From NCBI RefSeq assembly GCF_000935125.1, contig NZ_JRKI01000027.1, positions 124,001 to 188,000 on the forward strand: a DNA stretch of 64,000 nt, written 5' to 3'. The notes under the pieces are model-generated. The model made no database searches, was not told the origin of the DNA, and saw nothing but the letters and a program-made list of their open reading frames with translations. How positions within the stretch are numbered: position 1 is the first letter of the stretch; each line of letters starts with the position of its first letter. Shown in pieces: positions 18,800-27,906 of the stretch. A program made the translations under genes and the position numbers. Origin of the DNA: Streptomyces natalensis ATCC 27448. GTDB taxonomy: Bacteria; Actinomycetota; Actinomycetes; Streptomycetales; Streptomycetaceae.

Positions 18800-20866
18800 T
18801 CACTCCTGCCGGCGGTGCACCCGGGCGAGGAGCAGAACGGTGTCGTCGGCGGGTGAGCTCGGTACGAGGCGGGTGAGGATCCGGTCTGCCGCTTCTTCCA
18901 ACGAGTCCGGGATCCGGCCCAGTTCCGTACGCAGTGCCTCCAGCCCCTCGTTGATGTCGTGGCCGCGCGCCTCGATGAGGCCGTCGGTGTACAGGGCGAG
19001 GGTGGCACCGTCGGGCAGGTCCAGCTCCGTCGTACGGAAGGGGGCGCCGCCGACGCCGAGGGGGATTCCCAGGACGTCGTCGATGAGCTCGATCCGGCCG
19101 TCCGGGTGGCGTACCAGGGGCGGCGGGTGGCCGGCGCTGGCGATTCTGGTGCGTCCGGTGGTGGGGTCGTAGCGGATGTAGAGGCAGGTCGCGAGCTCGA
19201 TGCCCGCCTCATGGGCGCACTGGTCGAGTTCGGTGAGCAGCTCGTCCGGTTCCTGGTCGTGCCGGGCAAGCGTCTTGGCGGTGATGCGCAGCCTGCCCAT
19301 CGCCGCGGCGGCCGAGACGCCGTGTCCCATGACGTCGCCGACGAGCAGGGCGACGCGGTGGTCGGGCAGGGCGACCACGTCGTACCAGTCGCCGCCGACC
19401 TCGGTGAGGTGGCTGCCGGGCAGGTAGCGGTGGGCGATGTGGAGGTAGGGGCCGATCACCAGGGAGCTGGGGAGGAGGGCGCGTTGGAGGGTGAGCGCGA
19501 TGTTTCTCTCGCGGCTGTACAGACGCGCGTTGTCCAGGCAGAGCGCGGCGCGGGAGGCGAGTTCTCCGCCCAGGCCGAGGTCCTGCTCGGTGAAGGCCGG
19601 CCTGGCAGCGGACCGGCCGAAGACGGCGAATCCCTGAACCGTTCCGCGGGCGATGAGCGGGGCGAGGAGGAGAGAGACGAGATCGCCGTCGGCCAGCATC
19701 CGCGCGCGGTTTTCGTCCAGCACGGTGCGCACCAGGAACTCCTGGTCCAACGGGACGCAGATCGGACGGCCGGTGCGCAGCATCTGGTGGATGGCGGAGC
19801 CCGGCGGGTAGTGCACGACTTCCCGCGCGCTCATCAGCCCCGTCAGGGAAGAGGGCAGGACGCTGCCGAAGGCGATGCGGCGGGTGACCACCGGCAGTGC
19901 CGGGTCGAAGGCCATATGCTCGTCCATCCATTCCACGAGCTCCACGACGGCTCCGTCGGAGAAGTCCGGAACCGCGGTGTCGACCAGCTCCTGGGCCGTG
20001 ACCTCCACGTCCAAGGTGGTACCGATCCGGGCGGAGGCCCGGTCCAGCAGCGCCAGCCGCTGACGGGTGGCGGTGGCCTCCACGATGGCCTGCTCCCGGT
20101 CGGTGACGTCCACCAGCAGTCCGCCCAGGCCCGACCGCGTGCTCACCGCCTGGGTGAGCGGGAAGAAACTCACCGACAGGACCCGGTCCTGGTCCGGGTG
20201 GCCCCGGGTGCGCACGCCCACCAGCGCCCCGGTGACGGGCCTGCCGTCCGTGGCGACGGCACGCAGCATCCGCTCGTACTCTCCCCCGTCCGAGGCGATC
20301 ATGATCTCGGTGAGCCGTCGCCCCAGGTGGTCCCCGATGGGGAGCCCGTCGATGTCGGCGAGGGCCTGGTTGAGGTGGAGGTAGCGCAGGTCTTCGTCGA
20401 GCATGACCAGGCCGATGGGACAGGTCTCGAAGAGGGCGTCGAGGAAGGCGAGGTTGGTCTTGACCCGGTCCAGCTCGTCGCCCCGGCTCGCCAGGACCAT
20501 GACGACCGCATGCTCGGCGACGCCGGTCACCGGGAAGACCCGGAACCCGCAGCCGAAGACCGTACCGTCCCGATGCCTGGCGGACAGGCGACCACGCCAG
20601 TAGCCCTCGGTCCGGCCTCGCTCGGCCATACGGGAGCAGGCGTCCGGACGGTCCCCGGGAGCGGCGGCGAAGAGGAGAGCACCGGGCTCCGAGAGGGCCT
20701 GCGTGGCCCGGTAGCCGAAAAGATCCTCCGCACCAGGCCCCCAGTAGCAGATCCGGTCCTCGTCATCGAGACCGAATACGGCAACGGGCACATGCTCCAG
20801 CAACGACCCGGGCTCGGACCAGAGCGGACCTCGAGCCTTCCCGACGCTCGGCCGATCTGATGGCAC
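18800..20866 (-). CDS. RsbU-like PP2C phosphatase with PAS and GAF sensor domains
   Basis: 688 residues. GTG at 20866 is chosen because GGAAGGGG lies at proper distance; the open frame 28 codons longer has no homology. Domains: PAS ~15-130 (VAVFGLDDEDRICYWGPGAEDLFGY), a second PAS ~150-265, GAF ~280-440, and a SpoIIE/PP2C catalytic domain ~465-685 with GGDWYDVVALPDHRVALLVG, DVMGHG and a terminal ADDTVLLLARV. The metal-binding Asp residues are present. By family it dephosphorylates anti-sigma-factor antagonists, releasing an alternative sigma factor. It lacks an HATPase domain. No anti-sigma partner is adjacent. Confidence 0.92.
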   Translation of the reverse strand: MPSDRPSVGKARGPLWSEPGSLLEHVPVAVFGLDDEDRICYWGPGAEDLFGYRATQALSEPGALLFAAAPGDRPDACSRMAERGRTEGYWRGRLSARHRDGTVFGCGFRVFPVTGVAEHAVVMVLASRGDELDRVKTNLAFLDALFETCPIGLVMLDEDLRYLHLNQALADIDGLPIGDHLGRRLTEIMIASDGGEYERMLRAVATDGRPVTGALVGVRTRGHPDQDRVLSVSFFPLTQAVSTRSGLGGLLVDVTDREQAIVEATATRQRLALLDRASARIGTTLDVEVTAQELVDTAVPDFSDGAVVELVEWMDEHMAFDPALPVVTRRIAFGSVLPSSLTGLMSAREVVHYPPGSAIHQMLRTGRPICVPLDQEFLVRTVLDENRARMLADGDLVSLLLAPLIARGTVQGFAVFGRSAARPAFTEQDLGLGGELASRAALCLDNARLYSRERNIALTLQRALLPSSLVIGPYLHIAHRYLPGSHLTEVGGDWYDVVALPDHRVALLVGDVMGHGVSAAAAMGRLRITAKTLARHDQEPDELLTELDQCAHEAGIELATCLYIRYDPTTGRTRIASAGHPPPLVRHPDGRIELIDDVLGIPLGVGGAPFRTTELDLPDGATLALYTDGLIEARGHDINEGLEALRTELGRIPDSLEEAADRILTRLVPSSPADDTVLLLARVHRRQE

Positions 20867-21091
20867 CGACTGCCCCTTCCACCCTCCGTACACGGTGGCT
20901 CGCGCATAGTGTCCGGTCCGCCCTCCGCACGGCAGAACGGCTCCCCTCAATTCTGCGCTTGCCCCCTGTACGCGGACACTCGGCGAGATCCCGACTCGCC
21001 TCCTCGCTCCAGGCGGGCTGCCCCGGCACGGCTCGGCCCCGAATGGTCGGCCCCGGTAGCAGGCATGCGTCAGGCATGCGTCCGGCCGACG

Positions 21092-23290
21092 TCAGGAGCT
21101 GGTGAGGATGACGAGTTGCTGGGTCGCCCGGGTCATCGCGACATAGCGGTCGACCGCTCCTCCCACGCCCTCGCCGAATTCCTCCGGGTCGATGAGGACG
21201 ACCAGGTCGAACTCGAGCCCCTTCGACAGCTCCGGGGTCAGCGACCGGACGCGTTGGCCGGCGCGGGCCGTCGTCCGGAAGGTGCCCGCTCCGATGTCAC
21301 CGGCGCCGATGACGCAGGCGATCCCCTCGGCATGTGCGGCGAGCCAGGTGTCGAGGACCGCGTCCAGGTCCGAGACCGAGCCGTGCACGACGGGGACGCC
21401 GCTGCCGCGGATGGACGTCGGCACATTGGCGTCCGGGAGCGCGGCGCGGATGACCGGCTCGGCTTCCGCCATGATTTCTTCCGGCGTCCGGTAGTTGATG
21501 CTCAGCGAGGCCAGGCTGATCCGGTCGAGCCCGATCCGCTCCAGCCGTTCCTGCCACGACTCCGTGAACCCGTGCCGGGCCTGGGCCCGGTCCCCGACGA
21601 TGGTGAAGCTCCGGGACGGGCACCGGAGCAGCAGCATCTGCCACTCCGCGTCGGTCAGTTCCTGGGCCTCGTCCACCACGATGTGCGCGAACGGTCCGGC
21701 GAGCAAATCCGGCTCGGTGGTGGGCAGTTCGGACTCGTCGACCAGGCTGACCTGGGCGTCCTGGCCGCGCAGCATCCGCACCAGGCCCTCGCCGTCGTCA
21801 CCGTCGGCGCCGGAGTCGGCTGCGGCCTGGATCAGGTTGTCGACGACCTGATCCATGCGCTCGCGCTGGGCGGCGAGGACGGCCTTGTGCCGACGCTTTC
21901 GTCGTGCCTGCTCCGGGTCGCCGAGCCGCTGCCGCGCCGCGTCCAGGAGCGGCAGATCGGACACCGTCCAGTCCTGGGGAGCCTCCTTGCGCTGCAACGT
22001 CCGGACCTCGTCGCGGCTGAGCCAGGGAGCGCACATCCTCAGGTAGGCGGGTACCGACCACAGGTCTCCGACGAGGTCGGCCGCTTCGAGCAGCGGCCAT
22101 GCGCGGTTGAGGGTGGTGACCAGCTCTTCGTCGTGCCGCAGCGACCTGCGGAAGAGATCGGGCGAGACCTCACCGTCGTACTTGTCCATGAGGATGGTGA
22201 CCAGTTCCTCCCAGATCTGCTCACGCGCCTCGTTGTGCGGCGTACCTGGTTCCGGTGCTTGGAATGCCTCGGCCCAGTCGTCGGCGCTCAGCCAGATGTC
22301 GGACCAGTCGGTCGTGACGGTCATCCCTTCGGCGGGCGGCTCTTCGTAGAACCTGACGGCCGTTTCGATCGCCTTCACCATGTCCGCGGACGACTTCAGG
22401 CGGGCCACGTCCGGGTCGGCCTCGATCGCCGCTCCGGCTCCCTCGGCGACGAGGTCCCGCAGGGTGCAGGTCTGCACGCCCTCCTCGCCGAGGCTGGGCA
22501 GGACGTCGGCGACGTAGGCCAGGTAGGGCTGGTGCGGACCGACGAACAGCACGCCGCCCCGGCGGTGCGCGAGGCGAGGGTCGGAGTAGAGGAGATAGGC
22601 GGAGCGGTGCAGCGCGACGACGGTCTTCCCCGTACCCGGACCGCCGTCGACGACGAGAGCGCCGCGGGATCCCGCGCGGATGATGGCGTCCTGGTCGGCC
22701 TGGATGGTGCCGAGCACATCGCGCATCCGCGGCGAGCGGTTGCTGCCCAGGCTGGCGATGAAGGCGGACTGGTCGTCGAGCGCGGCATGGCCGACGAACC
22801 CGTCCGAGGTGAACACCTCGTCCCAGTAGTCGCTGATCCGGCCGCCGGTCCAGCGATATCTGCGACGGCTCGCCAGACCCATCGGGTTGGCGTGGGTGGC
22901 TCCGAAGAACGGCTCGGCCGCGGGGGAACGCCAGTCGAGCAGCAGCCGACGGCCCGCGCTGTCGGTGAGGCCAAGTCGTCCGACGTACAGGGGCTCGGGA
23001 TGGTCCGCGCTGACCATGTGTCCGAGGCACAGGTCCAAACCGAAACGACGCAGTGCACGCAGGCGAGCGCTCAGCCGGTGGATCTCCGTGTCCCGGTCCA
23101 TCGCCTGCCTGCCTGTGCCGCCGGGCGCCTTGCGCTCGGCATCGAGGCGGTCGGACACCTCGGCGATCGACTGCTCCAGGCACTCCGCGAGGGCCGCGAA
23201 GTGCTGCTCGTCGCCCGCGATCAGCGTCGGGTCGGCCTTGGACGAGAGACGGTCGGGAAGGTCGAATGCGCTGGTGGTCAGAGGGTTCAC
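21092..23290 (-). CDS. helR: HelR-type helicase-like protein, RNA polymerase protection from rifamycins
   Basis: 732 residues from the GTG at 23290, preceded by GGAG eight bases upstream. It is a UvrD/HelD-superfamily 1 ATPase: an N-terminal coiled-coil arm (~25-90), Walker A GGPGTGKT (216-223), DEAQE in IVVDEAQELTD, GDRAQ, NYRTPEEI, and a C-terminal DRYVAMTRATQQLVIL. The LLLDWRSPAAEPFF block after the arm is typical of HelD/HelR, which pry RNA polymerase from DNA. HelR proteins displace rifamycins and confer tolerance. The symbol rests on this layout and on the neighbouring rifamycin glycosyltransferase with its rifamycin-associated element; ordinary HelD is the alternative. Confidence 0.85.
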   Translation of the reverse strand: MNPLTTSAFDLPDRLSSKADPTLIAGDEQHFAALAECLEQSIAEVSDRLDAERKAPGGTGRQAMDRDTEIHRLSARLRALRRFGLDLCLGHMVSADHPEPLYVGRLGLTDSAGRRLLLDWRSPAAEPFFGATHANPMGLASRRRYRWTGGRISDYWDEVFTSDGFVGHAALDDQSAFIASLGSNRSPRMRDVLGTIQADQDAIIRAGSRGALVVDGGPGTGKTVVALHRSAYLLYSDPRLAHRRGGVLFVGPHQPYLAYVADVLPSLGEEGVQTCTLRDLVAEGAGAAIEADPDVARLKSSADMVKAIETAVRFYEEPPAEGMTVTTDWSDIWLSADDWAEAFQAPEPGTPHNEAREQIWEELVTILMDKYDGEVSPDLFRRSLRHDEELVTTLNRAWPLLEAADLVGDLWSVPAYLRMCAPWLSRDEVRTLQRKEAPQDWTVSDLPLLDAARQRLGDPEQARRKRRHKAVLAAQRERMDQVVDNLIQAAADSGADGDDGEGLVRMLRGQDAQVSLVDESELPTTEPDLLAGPFAHIVVDEAQELTDAEWQMLLLRCPSRSFTIVGDRAQARHGFTESWQERLERIGLDRISLASLSINYRTPEEIMAEAEPVIRAALPDANVPTSIRGSGVPVVHGSVSDLDAVLDTWLAAHAEGIACVIGAGDIGAGTFRTTARAGQRVRSLTPELSKGLEFDLVVLIDPEEFGEGVGGAVDRYVAMTRATQQLVILTSS

Positions 23291-23469
23291 GTCATCAGCT
23301 CCGAAGCTTCGATCTGAGGCCGCTTGCGACCATGGCGCGCGGCGAGGCGTCCGGAATACCGGCATGACGAACCTGGGGGCCACGACGAGCGACACAATGC
23401 TTCGCCCGGTGTGGACCCCATGGCCGTTGTCGGTTCAGGTCGCCGGGGTGTGCAGGTTCGTGTGTTCTG

Positions 23470-23539
23470 GTGTTTGCGTTCCGGTGTTTGCGTTCCGGTG
23501 TTTGCGTTCCGGTGTTTGCGTTCCGGTGTTTGCGTTCCG
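23470..23539. repeat. 14-bp tandem repeat, five perfect copies
   Basis: GTGTTTGCGTTCCG occurs five times head to tail (23470-23539), upstream of helR and 50 bp from the inverted-repeat element. The unit is less G+C-rich than the surroundings. It lies between helR and the glycosyltransferase, outside coding sequence. Function unknown; it may be a mutable spacer in the helR leader. Confidence 0.9.
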
Positions 23540-23588
23540 GGGGCCTGGCTCGACGAACCCGCGTGGTTCACGCGGGCACGGGCGGCCT

Positions 23589-23757
23589 CTAGGGCCCTTC
23601 TGATGGATCTCCGTGGGAGAAGGAGCGGCGTCCGGTGCGTGCTCTCGGCGTGCCGCGCGGAAGTCCTCGTAGCGGCGCTACTTGGGATTTCGTGCGGTGC
23701 GGCGAGAGGGCGTGCCGGACGCCGCGACGCCGCGGAGATCCATCAGAAGGGCCCTAG
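23589..23757. mobile_element. 169-bp MITE-like inverted-repeat element
   Basis: Perfect 24-bp terminal inverted repeats, CTAGGGCCCTTCTGATGG plus ATCTCC at 23589-23612 and its complement at 23734-23757. The inside is also largely self-complementary (GGCGTCCG.../...CGGACGCC), with a GTAGCGGCGCTAC centre, so transcripts would form one long hairpin. The right end covers the TAG stop codon and last bases of the glycosyltransferase gene. It has no ORF. It resembles a non-autonomous transposon or an extended terminator; the CTAG at both ends could be the target of an IS5-type transposase. Confidence 0.7.
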
Positions 23758-24968
23758 CGGCTGACCTCGTCGAGCAGCGTCCTCGCGGCCACCGTGGCTC
23801 CGTCGGCGCGGATCATCCCGGCCACGGCGGTCGCCCGTGCACGGGTCTCGGGGGCCAGGGCGGTCCCGAGCGCGGCCGACAGGGACTCGGCGGTCGGCGT
23901 CGGACCGTCGTGTGCCACGCCGATGCCCAGGTCGGCCACCCGACCCGCCCAGTACGGCTGGTCCGCCGCCTGCGGGACCACCACCTGGGACGCGCCGGCC
24001 CGGGTGGCCGTCGTCGTGGTGCCCGCGCCGCCGTGGTGCACGACGGCGGCCACCCGGGCGAACAGTGCGTGCTGATTGACCTCGCCGACGACGAAACAGT
24101 CGTCCTGGCCCTCGATCGGGGCCAGGCCGGCCCAGCCACGGGCCACGACCGCGCGGCGGCCCTGCGCGCGGACCGCCTCGATGGCCACCTGGGCGACGTC
24201 CGTGGAGCCGTGCATCGGCATGCTGCCGAAGCCCACATACACCGGTGGCGTGCCGACGTCCAGAAACGCCACCAACTCGGCCGGGAGCGGGTGCACGTCG
24301 GAGAGGATCCACGCGCCGGTCTGGACGACGTCGAGGTCCGGTGTCTGCTGCCACGGGTCCAGGACCGGGTCCGTCGCCAACCACGGCCGGTCGCCGAGGA
24401 CGTAGGCGCGGACGTCGTCCACCGGGGGCAGGCCGTTCGCCACCCGGTGGGTGTTGAGCGCCTCACCGAACAACGCGTTGATGCTCTGGGCGTCCAGGTC
24501 CCACAGCACCCGGTTGTCGGTCACCTCCGGCGGGAACGGCCGGCCCGGATACGCCAGCGGCGGGCGGTGCCGCGACGGCAGGGTGAGCTGCTGGAAGGTC
24601 ACGGAAACGGAGCGGATGCCCAGCATCTCGGCCACCGAGAGCGCACCGGCCGCGGCCGGCATCATGCCGGTCACCACCACCACATCGCATCCCTCGGCCG
24701 CCGCGGGGATCGCGTCGAACTGTCCGGCGACCACCTCGGCCGCACGCTGGGGCAGGGACGACGGCGGCGGCGCCGCCTTCGTCCACGCACGCGCCGACCG
24801 CCCGACGGGCACCAGCGCCACACCGACACCGGCCAACCGCTGCGCGAAGTCCTCGTCCGGCGGCGCGCACACCCGCACCTCCGCACCGAGCGCCCGCAAC
24901 TGCACCGCGAGTCCCACAAGCGGCTCGACGTCCCCCCGCGACCCATACGTCGACAACAACACGCGCAC
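23754..24968 (-). CDS. rgt: Rifamycin glycosyltransferase (MGT/GT1 family)
   Basis: 404 residues from the GTG at 24968, with GGGAG seven bases upstream. GT-B fold: the N-terminus VRVLLSTYGSRGDVEPLVGL and the C-terminal nucleotide-sugar site VAAVVHHGGAGTTTTATRAG plus VVPQAADQPYW are diagnostic of macrolide/vancomycin-type GT1 enzymes. Rgt enzymes glucosylate rifamycins at the C23 hydroxyl and inactivate them. The specific call rests on a 20-bp rifamycin-associated element 58 bp upstream and on helR downstream; without these it would be just a GT1 transferase. The stop codon lies inside the 169-bp inverted-repeat element. Confidence 0.85.
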   Translation of the reverse strand: MRVLLSTYGSRGDVEPLVGLAVQLRALGAEVRVCAPPDEDFAQRLAGVGVALVPVGRSARAWTKAAPPPSSLPQRAAEVVAGQFDAIPAAAEGCDVVVVTGMMPAAAGALSVAEMLGIRSVSVTFQQLTLPSRHRPPLAYPGRPFPPEVTDNRVLWDLDAQSINALFGEALNTHRVANGLPPVDDVRAYVLGDRPWLATDPVLDPWQQTPDLDVVQTGAWILSDVHPLPAELVAFLDVGTPPVYVGFGSMPMHGSTDVAQVAIEAVRAQGRRAVVARGWAGLAPIEGQDDCFVVGEVNQHALFARVAAVVHHGGAGTTTTATRAGASQVVVPQAADQPYWAGRVADLGIGVAHDGPTPTAESLSAALGTALAPETRARATAVAGMIRADGATVAARTLLDEVSR

Positions 24969-25025
24969 TTCGCGACTCCCATTTCCCCCGGTCCTGGCTT
25001 CGGCCGGTAATTCTGCGGCACCACC

Positions 25026-25045
25026 GGGGCCTTGCCGCAAGCCCC
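25026..25045 (-). promoter_or_regulatory. Rifamycin-associated element (RAE)
   Basis: The minus strand reads GGGGCTTGCGGCAAGGCCCC, an inverted repeat with the halves CTTGC/GCAAG. It matches my recollection of the rifamycin-associated element, found upstream of rifamycin-inactivating genes in actinomycetes and needed for rifamycin induction. It lies 58 bp before the rgt start codon. A TATAG-like -10 candidate lies just upstream on that strand (about 25054-25060). No comparable element was found before helR, so helR may depend on readthrough or its own promoter. Confidence 0.85.
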
Positions 25046-25141
25046 CTGGTGCGCTATATCTTGAGAGTGGCAAGGAGTGGCTGACCTCCTTGCCTTTCTC
25101 TTTTGCCGTCCGCCGTGGGCCGTCCGTTACACCGTCAGCCG

Positions 25142-25809
25142 TTACGGGGTCGGACGCGACAAGGTGCGAGGACCGCCGACGAGTGGGACGCCCGTGCGTC
25201 GGGGCTGATCGCGGGATGCCTTGGAGCGCACCCTCTGGGCCGCGGCCTGCGGAATCTCGGCCGGCCGTGTCGGTCGGCCCGGCGGCGGGACACCGCCGGG
25301 CAGGCGCAGGGCGCCCCATACGTACGGGTCGGCCTGGGCGCTGCCGAAACGGGACCAGGCCAGACGGGTCTTGCCGGTGTTGTCCTGGGTGTCGGAGTCA
25401 TAGAGGAGAACGTTGGCGGTCAGACGGTCGGGGTCGACGGTGGCGGGCAGGTCGGCGAGCGGGATTTTCGCTTCGCCCGAGTAGCCCTGGTAGGGGACGG
25501 TCTCGACGGAGGCGACCGTGATGCCGGGGGCGGTGGTGTCTGCGGACCCCTTGACGGTCACCACGCCGGTACTCAGCCCCGGCTTCTCCTCCACTGCCCG
25601 AACGTGGCCAGGGACTGGAACTCGTCATCCGGATGGGCACCGATGAACAGGACGTCGGTATGCGCCGGATCCGGCTTCATCGAGGAGGCGGTGGTGTGCG
25701 TCGTCGGCTCGGCCTGTGTGGTGCACGCGGCCATGGTGAGCGCACTTGCGGCCAGCCCTACCGCGCACAGCGCAGCCGGCAGGGCGCATCGAGGCTTCGA
25801 ACGTGTCAA
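25142..25809 (-). pseudogene. Secreted PIG-L (LmbE-like) deacetylase, internally deleted and frameshifted
   Basis: The 5' part starts at a TTG (25809) after AAAGGG and encodes a lipoprotein-like signal (ALCAVGLAASALTMAACTTQ), then DVLFIGAHPDDEFQS, the metal-binding AHPDDE motif of PIG-L N-acetylglucosamine deacetylases. About 75 residues in, the frame ends (25573). In another frame, the C-terminal beta-rich domain of the same protein type follows (VPYQGYSGEAKIPLADLP ... RLAWSRFGSAQADPYVWGAL). Several hundred residues of the catalytic domain are missing between them, around 25575-25595. Non-functional. Confidence 0.75.
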
Positions 25810-26111
25810 GGAGCCCTTTCTCCTGTTCAAGGACGCCAACACATGCGGCCCCACAACTCTCACATCCGGTGGCGACCATCCCCCGCGCGACATCTCCAAC
25901 TTGGCGCATTCACATCCCCACTAAGGGGAACGACCCCTGGCGAGGCAAACCCGAACACCCCATGCTGGTGCTCCCGTTCGGCTGGTGAGGCGAACGCAAG
26001 TGCCACGTACTCGGAGAGCGGTCTGGAGGACCATTGGGTTAATTGCGGAGAAAGACGAGTAACATCCAGCCAACCACAGAGACCGATCACGCGAGAGAGA
26101 GCGGGTGTGCC

Positions 26112-26780
26112 ATGTCAGACTCGGAATTCACTGCACAGGTGACTGCCAAGCTGAAGAGCATCACGGAAGAGATCGACGAACTGCAGAAGCTCAAGGCAAA
26201 GCTGGAGGATCTCCAGCAACACCTCGGAACAACACCTCGTCGGGACGAAGCCGACGAAGCTGTCGCACCACAGCACTCGGAGGCCGACACCGAGGTGGAG
26301 AACCCGGTGACCGTGCCTCCGGCGCGACGCGCGAAGGCTTCCGTCCCCAAGGCCCGGCCTGCGAAGAAGACCCCCTCGAACTCGAAGGCGGCTGGACGCG
26401 CGAAGGAGCCGCGCAAGGCCACGTCGGCGAAGGGCACCACGACGGCGAAGGGCACCACGACGGCGAAGGGCAAGGCGCGGCGGAAGAACCCCACCCGCGC
26501 CGACCGTCTCCTGGGGCTGCTCACCGAGCAGCCGCGCACGGTCGCGGAGCTGACAAAGGTGCTGACGGAGGAGCATCCCCAGCATGCGGCGCCCGAGACC
26601 GCCGTACGCAACACCTTGGAGACCTCACTCGTCGCCAAGGGTCTGGCACACCGCAGCAAGCAAGGACGGAACGTCTTCTACTCCCTCCCCGCACCGGCTC
26701 TTGAGAGCGGTAGCGAAGGAGCCCAGGACGCCGGCCCTGTCGAGGAGAACACGCAGGAAGTCGTTCCTGCTTCGGCCTGA
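26112..26780 (+). CDS. Lys/Ala-rich protein with N-terminal coiled coil and C-terminal winged helix
   Basis: 222 residues from the ATG at 26112 (an upstream ATG at 26043 lacks a ribosome site). Residues 8-45 predict a coiled coil (VTAKLKSITEEIDELQKLKA). Residues ~75-135 form a histone-H1-like basic tail with SAKGTTTAKGTTTAKGKA repeats. Residues ~135-195 look like a winged helix (RADRLLGLLTEQPRTVAEL ... VRNTLETSLVAKGLAHR ... GRNVFYSLP). This is the plan of a nucleoid-associated or DNA-binding regulator that oligomerises by its N-terminus. I do not recognise a named family. Confidence 0.75.
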   Translation: MSDSEFTAQVTAKLKSITEEIDELQKLKAKLEDLQQHLGTTPRRDEADEAVAPQHSEADTEVENPVTVPPARRAKASVPKARPAKKTPSNSKAAGRAKEPRKATSAKGTTTAKGTTTAKGKARRKNPTRADRLLGLLTEQPRTVAELTKVLTEEHPQHAAPETAVRNTLETSLVAKGLAHRSKQGRNVFYSLPAPALESGSEGAQDAGPVEENTQEVVPASA

Positions 26781-26919
26781 CGGCTCCGCCCCCATCACCC
26801 CCATCCGCCGCCCCGCCTGCCTCAGCTCGGCCGACACCACTCGGACTCGCCGCCGCTCACCTCTTCCCCAGCGCATGAACGGCGGTCGCGCAGTCCCTCA
26901 TGTCTCGTGTCTTCAGGGG

Positions 26920-27756
26920 CTACGCCCCACTCCAGAGCGCTGCGACCGCCGGGGCGGCGGCGCGTCCTTGGGCGAAACCGGCGTGGCCGGCGGGGGTGCG
27001 CGTGGTGGGGACCAGCGGGTCCGTGCCGAAGGCGGCGCGGGCGGCGTCATCGGGGGTGACCACCTCGATACGCCCGCGCCCGGCTATGGCTGCGGCGTCG
27101 GCCTCCAGCGTCGCGTCGGGCATGGGGGCGATTGCCAGCACGCGGGTGTGGTCGGCCGCCAGGTCGAGGTTGGTGAGGGTGCGGATGCCGCCGTCGATGT
27201 ACCGTGCGGCGCCTATCGTGACGGGGGGCCAGACACCGGGCACGGCACAGCTCGCCGCCACCGCGTCGACCAACGAGACACCCGACGTACGGTCGAAGAG
27301 CCGGCTTTCGCCCGTGGCGGCATCCACCGCGACCACCCGCAACGGGCGTGCTGACCAGGTGTGGGAGGGCAACCGGGCCCCGATGACCGCCCGGCGGTCG
27401 GCCTCGGGAACGGTATCCGCGGCCAACGCCATCTCCGCCATACGGCGGCGGCGCTCCAGTGGGTCAAACACCTCCGTGTCGAGTTTCTCTCCGAATGCGA
27501 AGACCTCGGCAAGAGCGCCCTCCCTGGGTATCAACTCACGCTTTTGGAGGGCGGGTTCGACCTGGGCTCGGTAGAGCGAGGCCAGATCGGCGCCGCTGGC
27601 GACCTGCGCGGCGACCACCGAACCCGCCGAGGTGCCGAGCAGAAGCTCCGCATCGCTGACATCGGTCCCCGCATCGGCAAGACCGGCCAGTACGCCCGTC
27701 ATCCAGGCAATCCCGGCCACACCGCCACCACCGAGCACCAGTGCGCGATCGTTCAC
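26920..27756 (-). CDS. Patatin-like phospholipase
   Basis: 278 residues from the GTG at 27756, with GGGGAGAGG just upstream (a second GTG at 27759 is also possible). All patatin motifs are visible: oxyanion hole GGGGVAGIAW (near 8-17), nucleophile elbow GTSAGS (~41-46) and the catalytic Asp in YIDGGIRTLTN (~190). By family it hydrolyses acyl chains from phospholipids or related esters. There is no signal peptide, so it acts inside the cell or at the membrane. Divergent from the small ORF and SGNH esterase. Confidence 0.9.
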   Translation of the reverse strand: MNDRALVLGGGGVAGIAWMTGVLAGLADAGTDVSDAELLLGTSAGSVVAAQVASGADLASLYRAQVEPALQKRELIPREGALAEVFAFGEKLDTEVFDPLERRRRMAEMALAADTVPEADRRAVIGARLPSHTWSARPLRVVAVDAATGESRLFDRTSGVSLVDAVAASCAVPGVWPPVTIGAARYIDGGIRTLTNLDLAADHTRVLAIAPMPDATLEADAAAIAGRGRIEVVTPDDAARAAFGTDPLVPTTRTPAGHAGFAQGRAAAPAVAALWSGA

Positions 27757-27906
27757 CACGTACCTCTCCCCTTCGCTTGAGCACCGGTCCTGTGCAGTGC
27801 CGTGCCCTGTCAAACTCGCGGCTGGTCAGGGCTATTCCCGACGGTTCCCGGTCCGCACGGGGGAAATCCGTGTGCGCATCGGACATCCGGTTGACAGGCT
27901 GAGGTC

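Noticed and set aside
23470-23539. Five regularly repeated units as a possible CRISPR array
   Set aside because: Head-to-tail 14-bp copies without spacers; no cas genes in the window.
25923-25937. AGGGG-AACGA-CCCCT hairpin as a riboswitch core before the winged-helix gene
   Set aside because: Only a 5-bp stem and none of the conserved blocks of known riboswitches (cyclic di-AMP, cobalamin, TPP) could be found around it.
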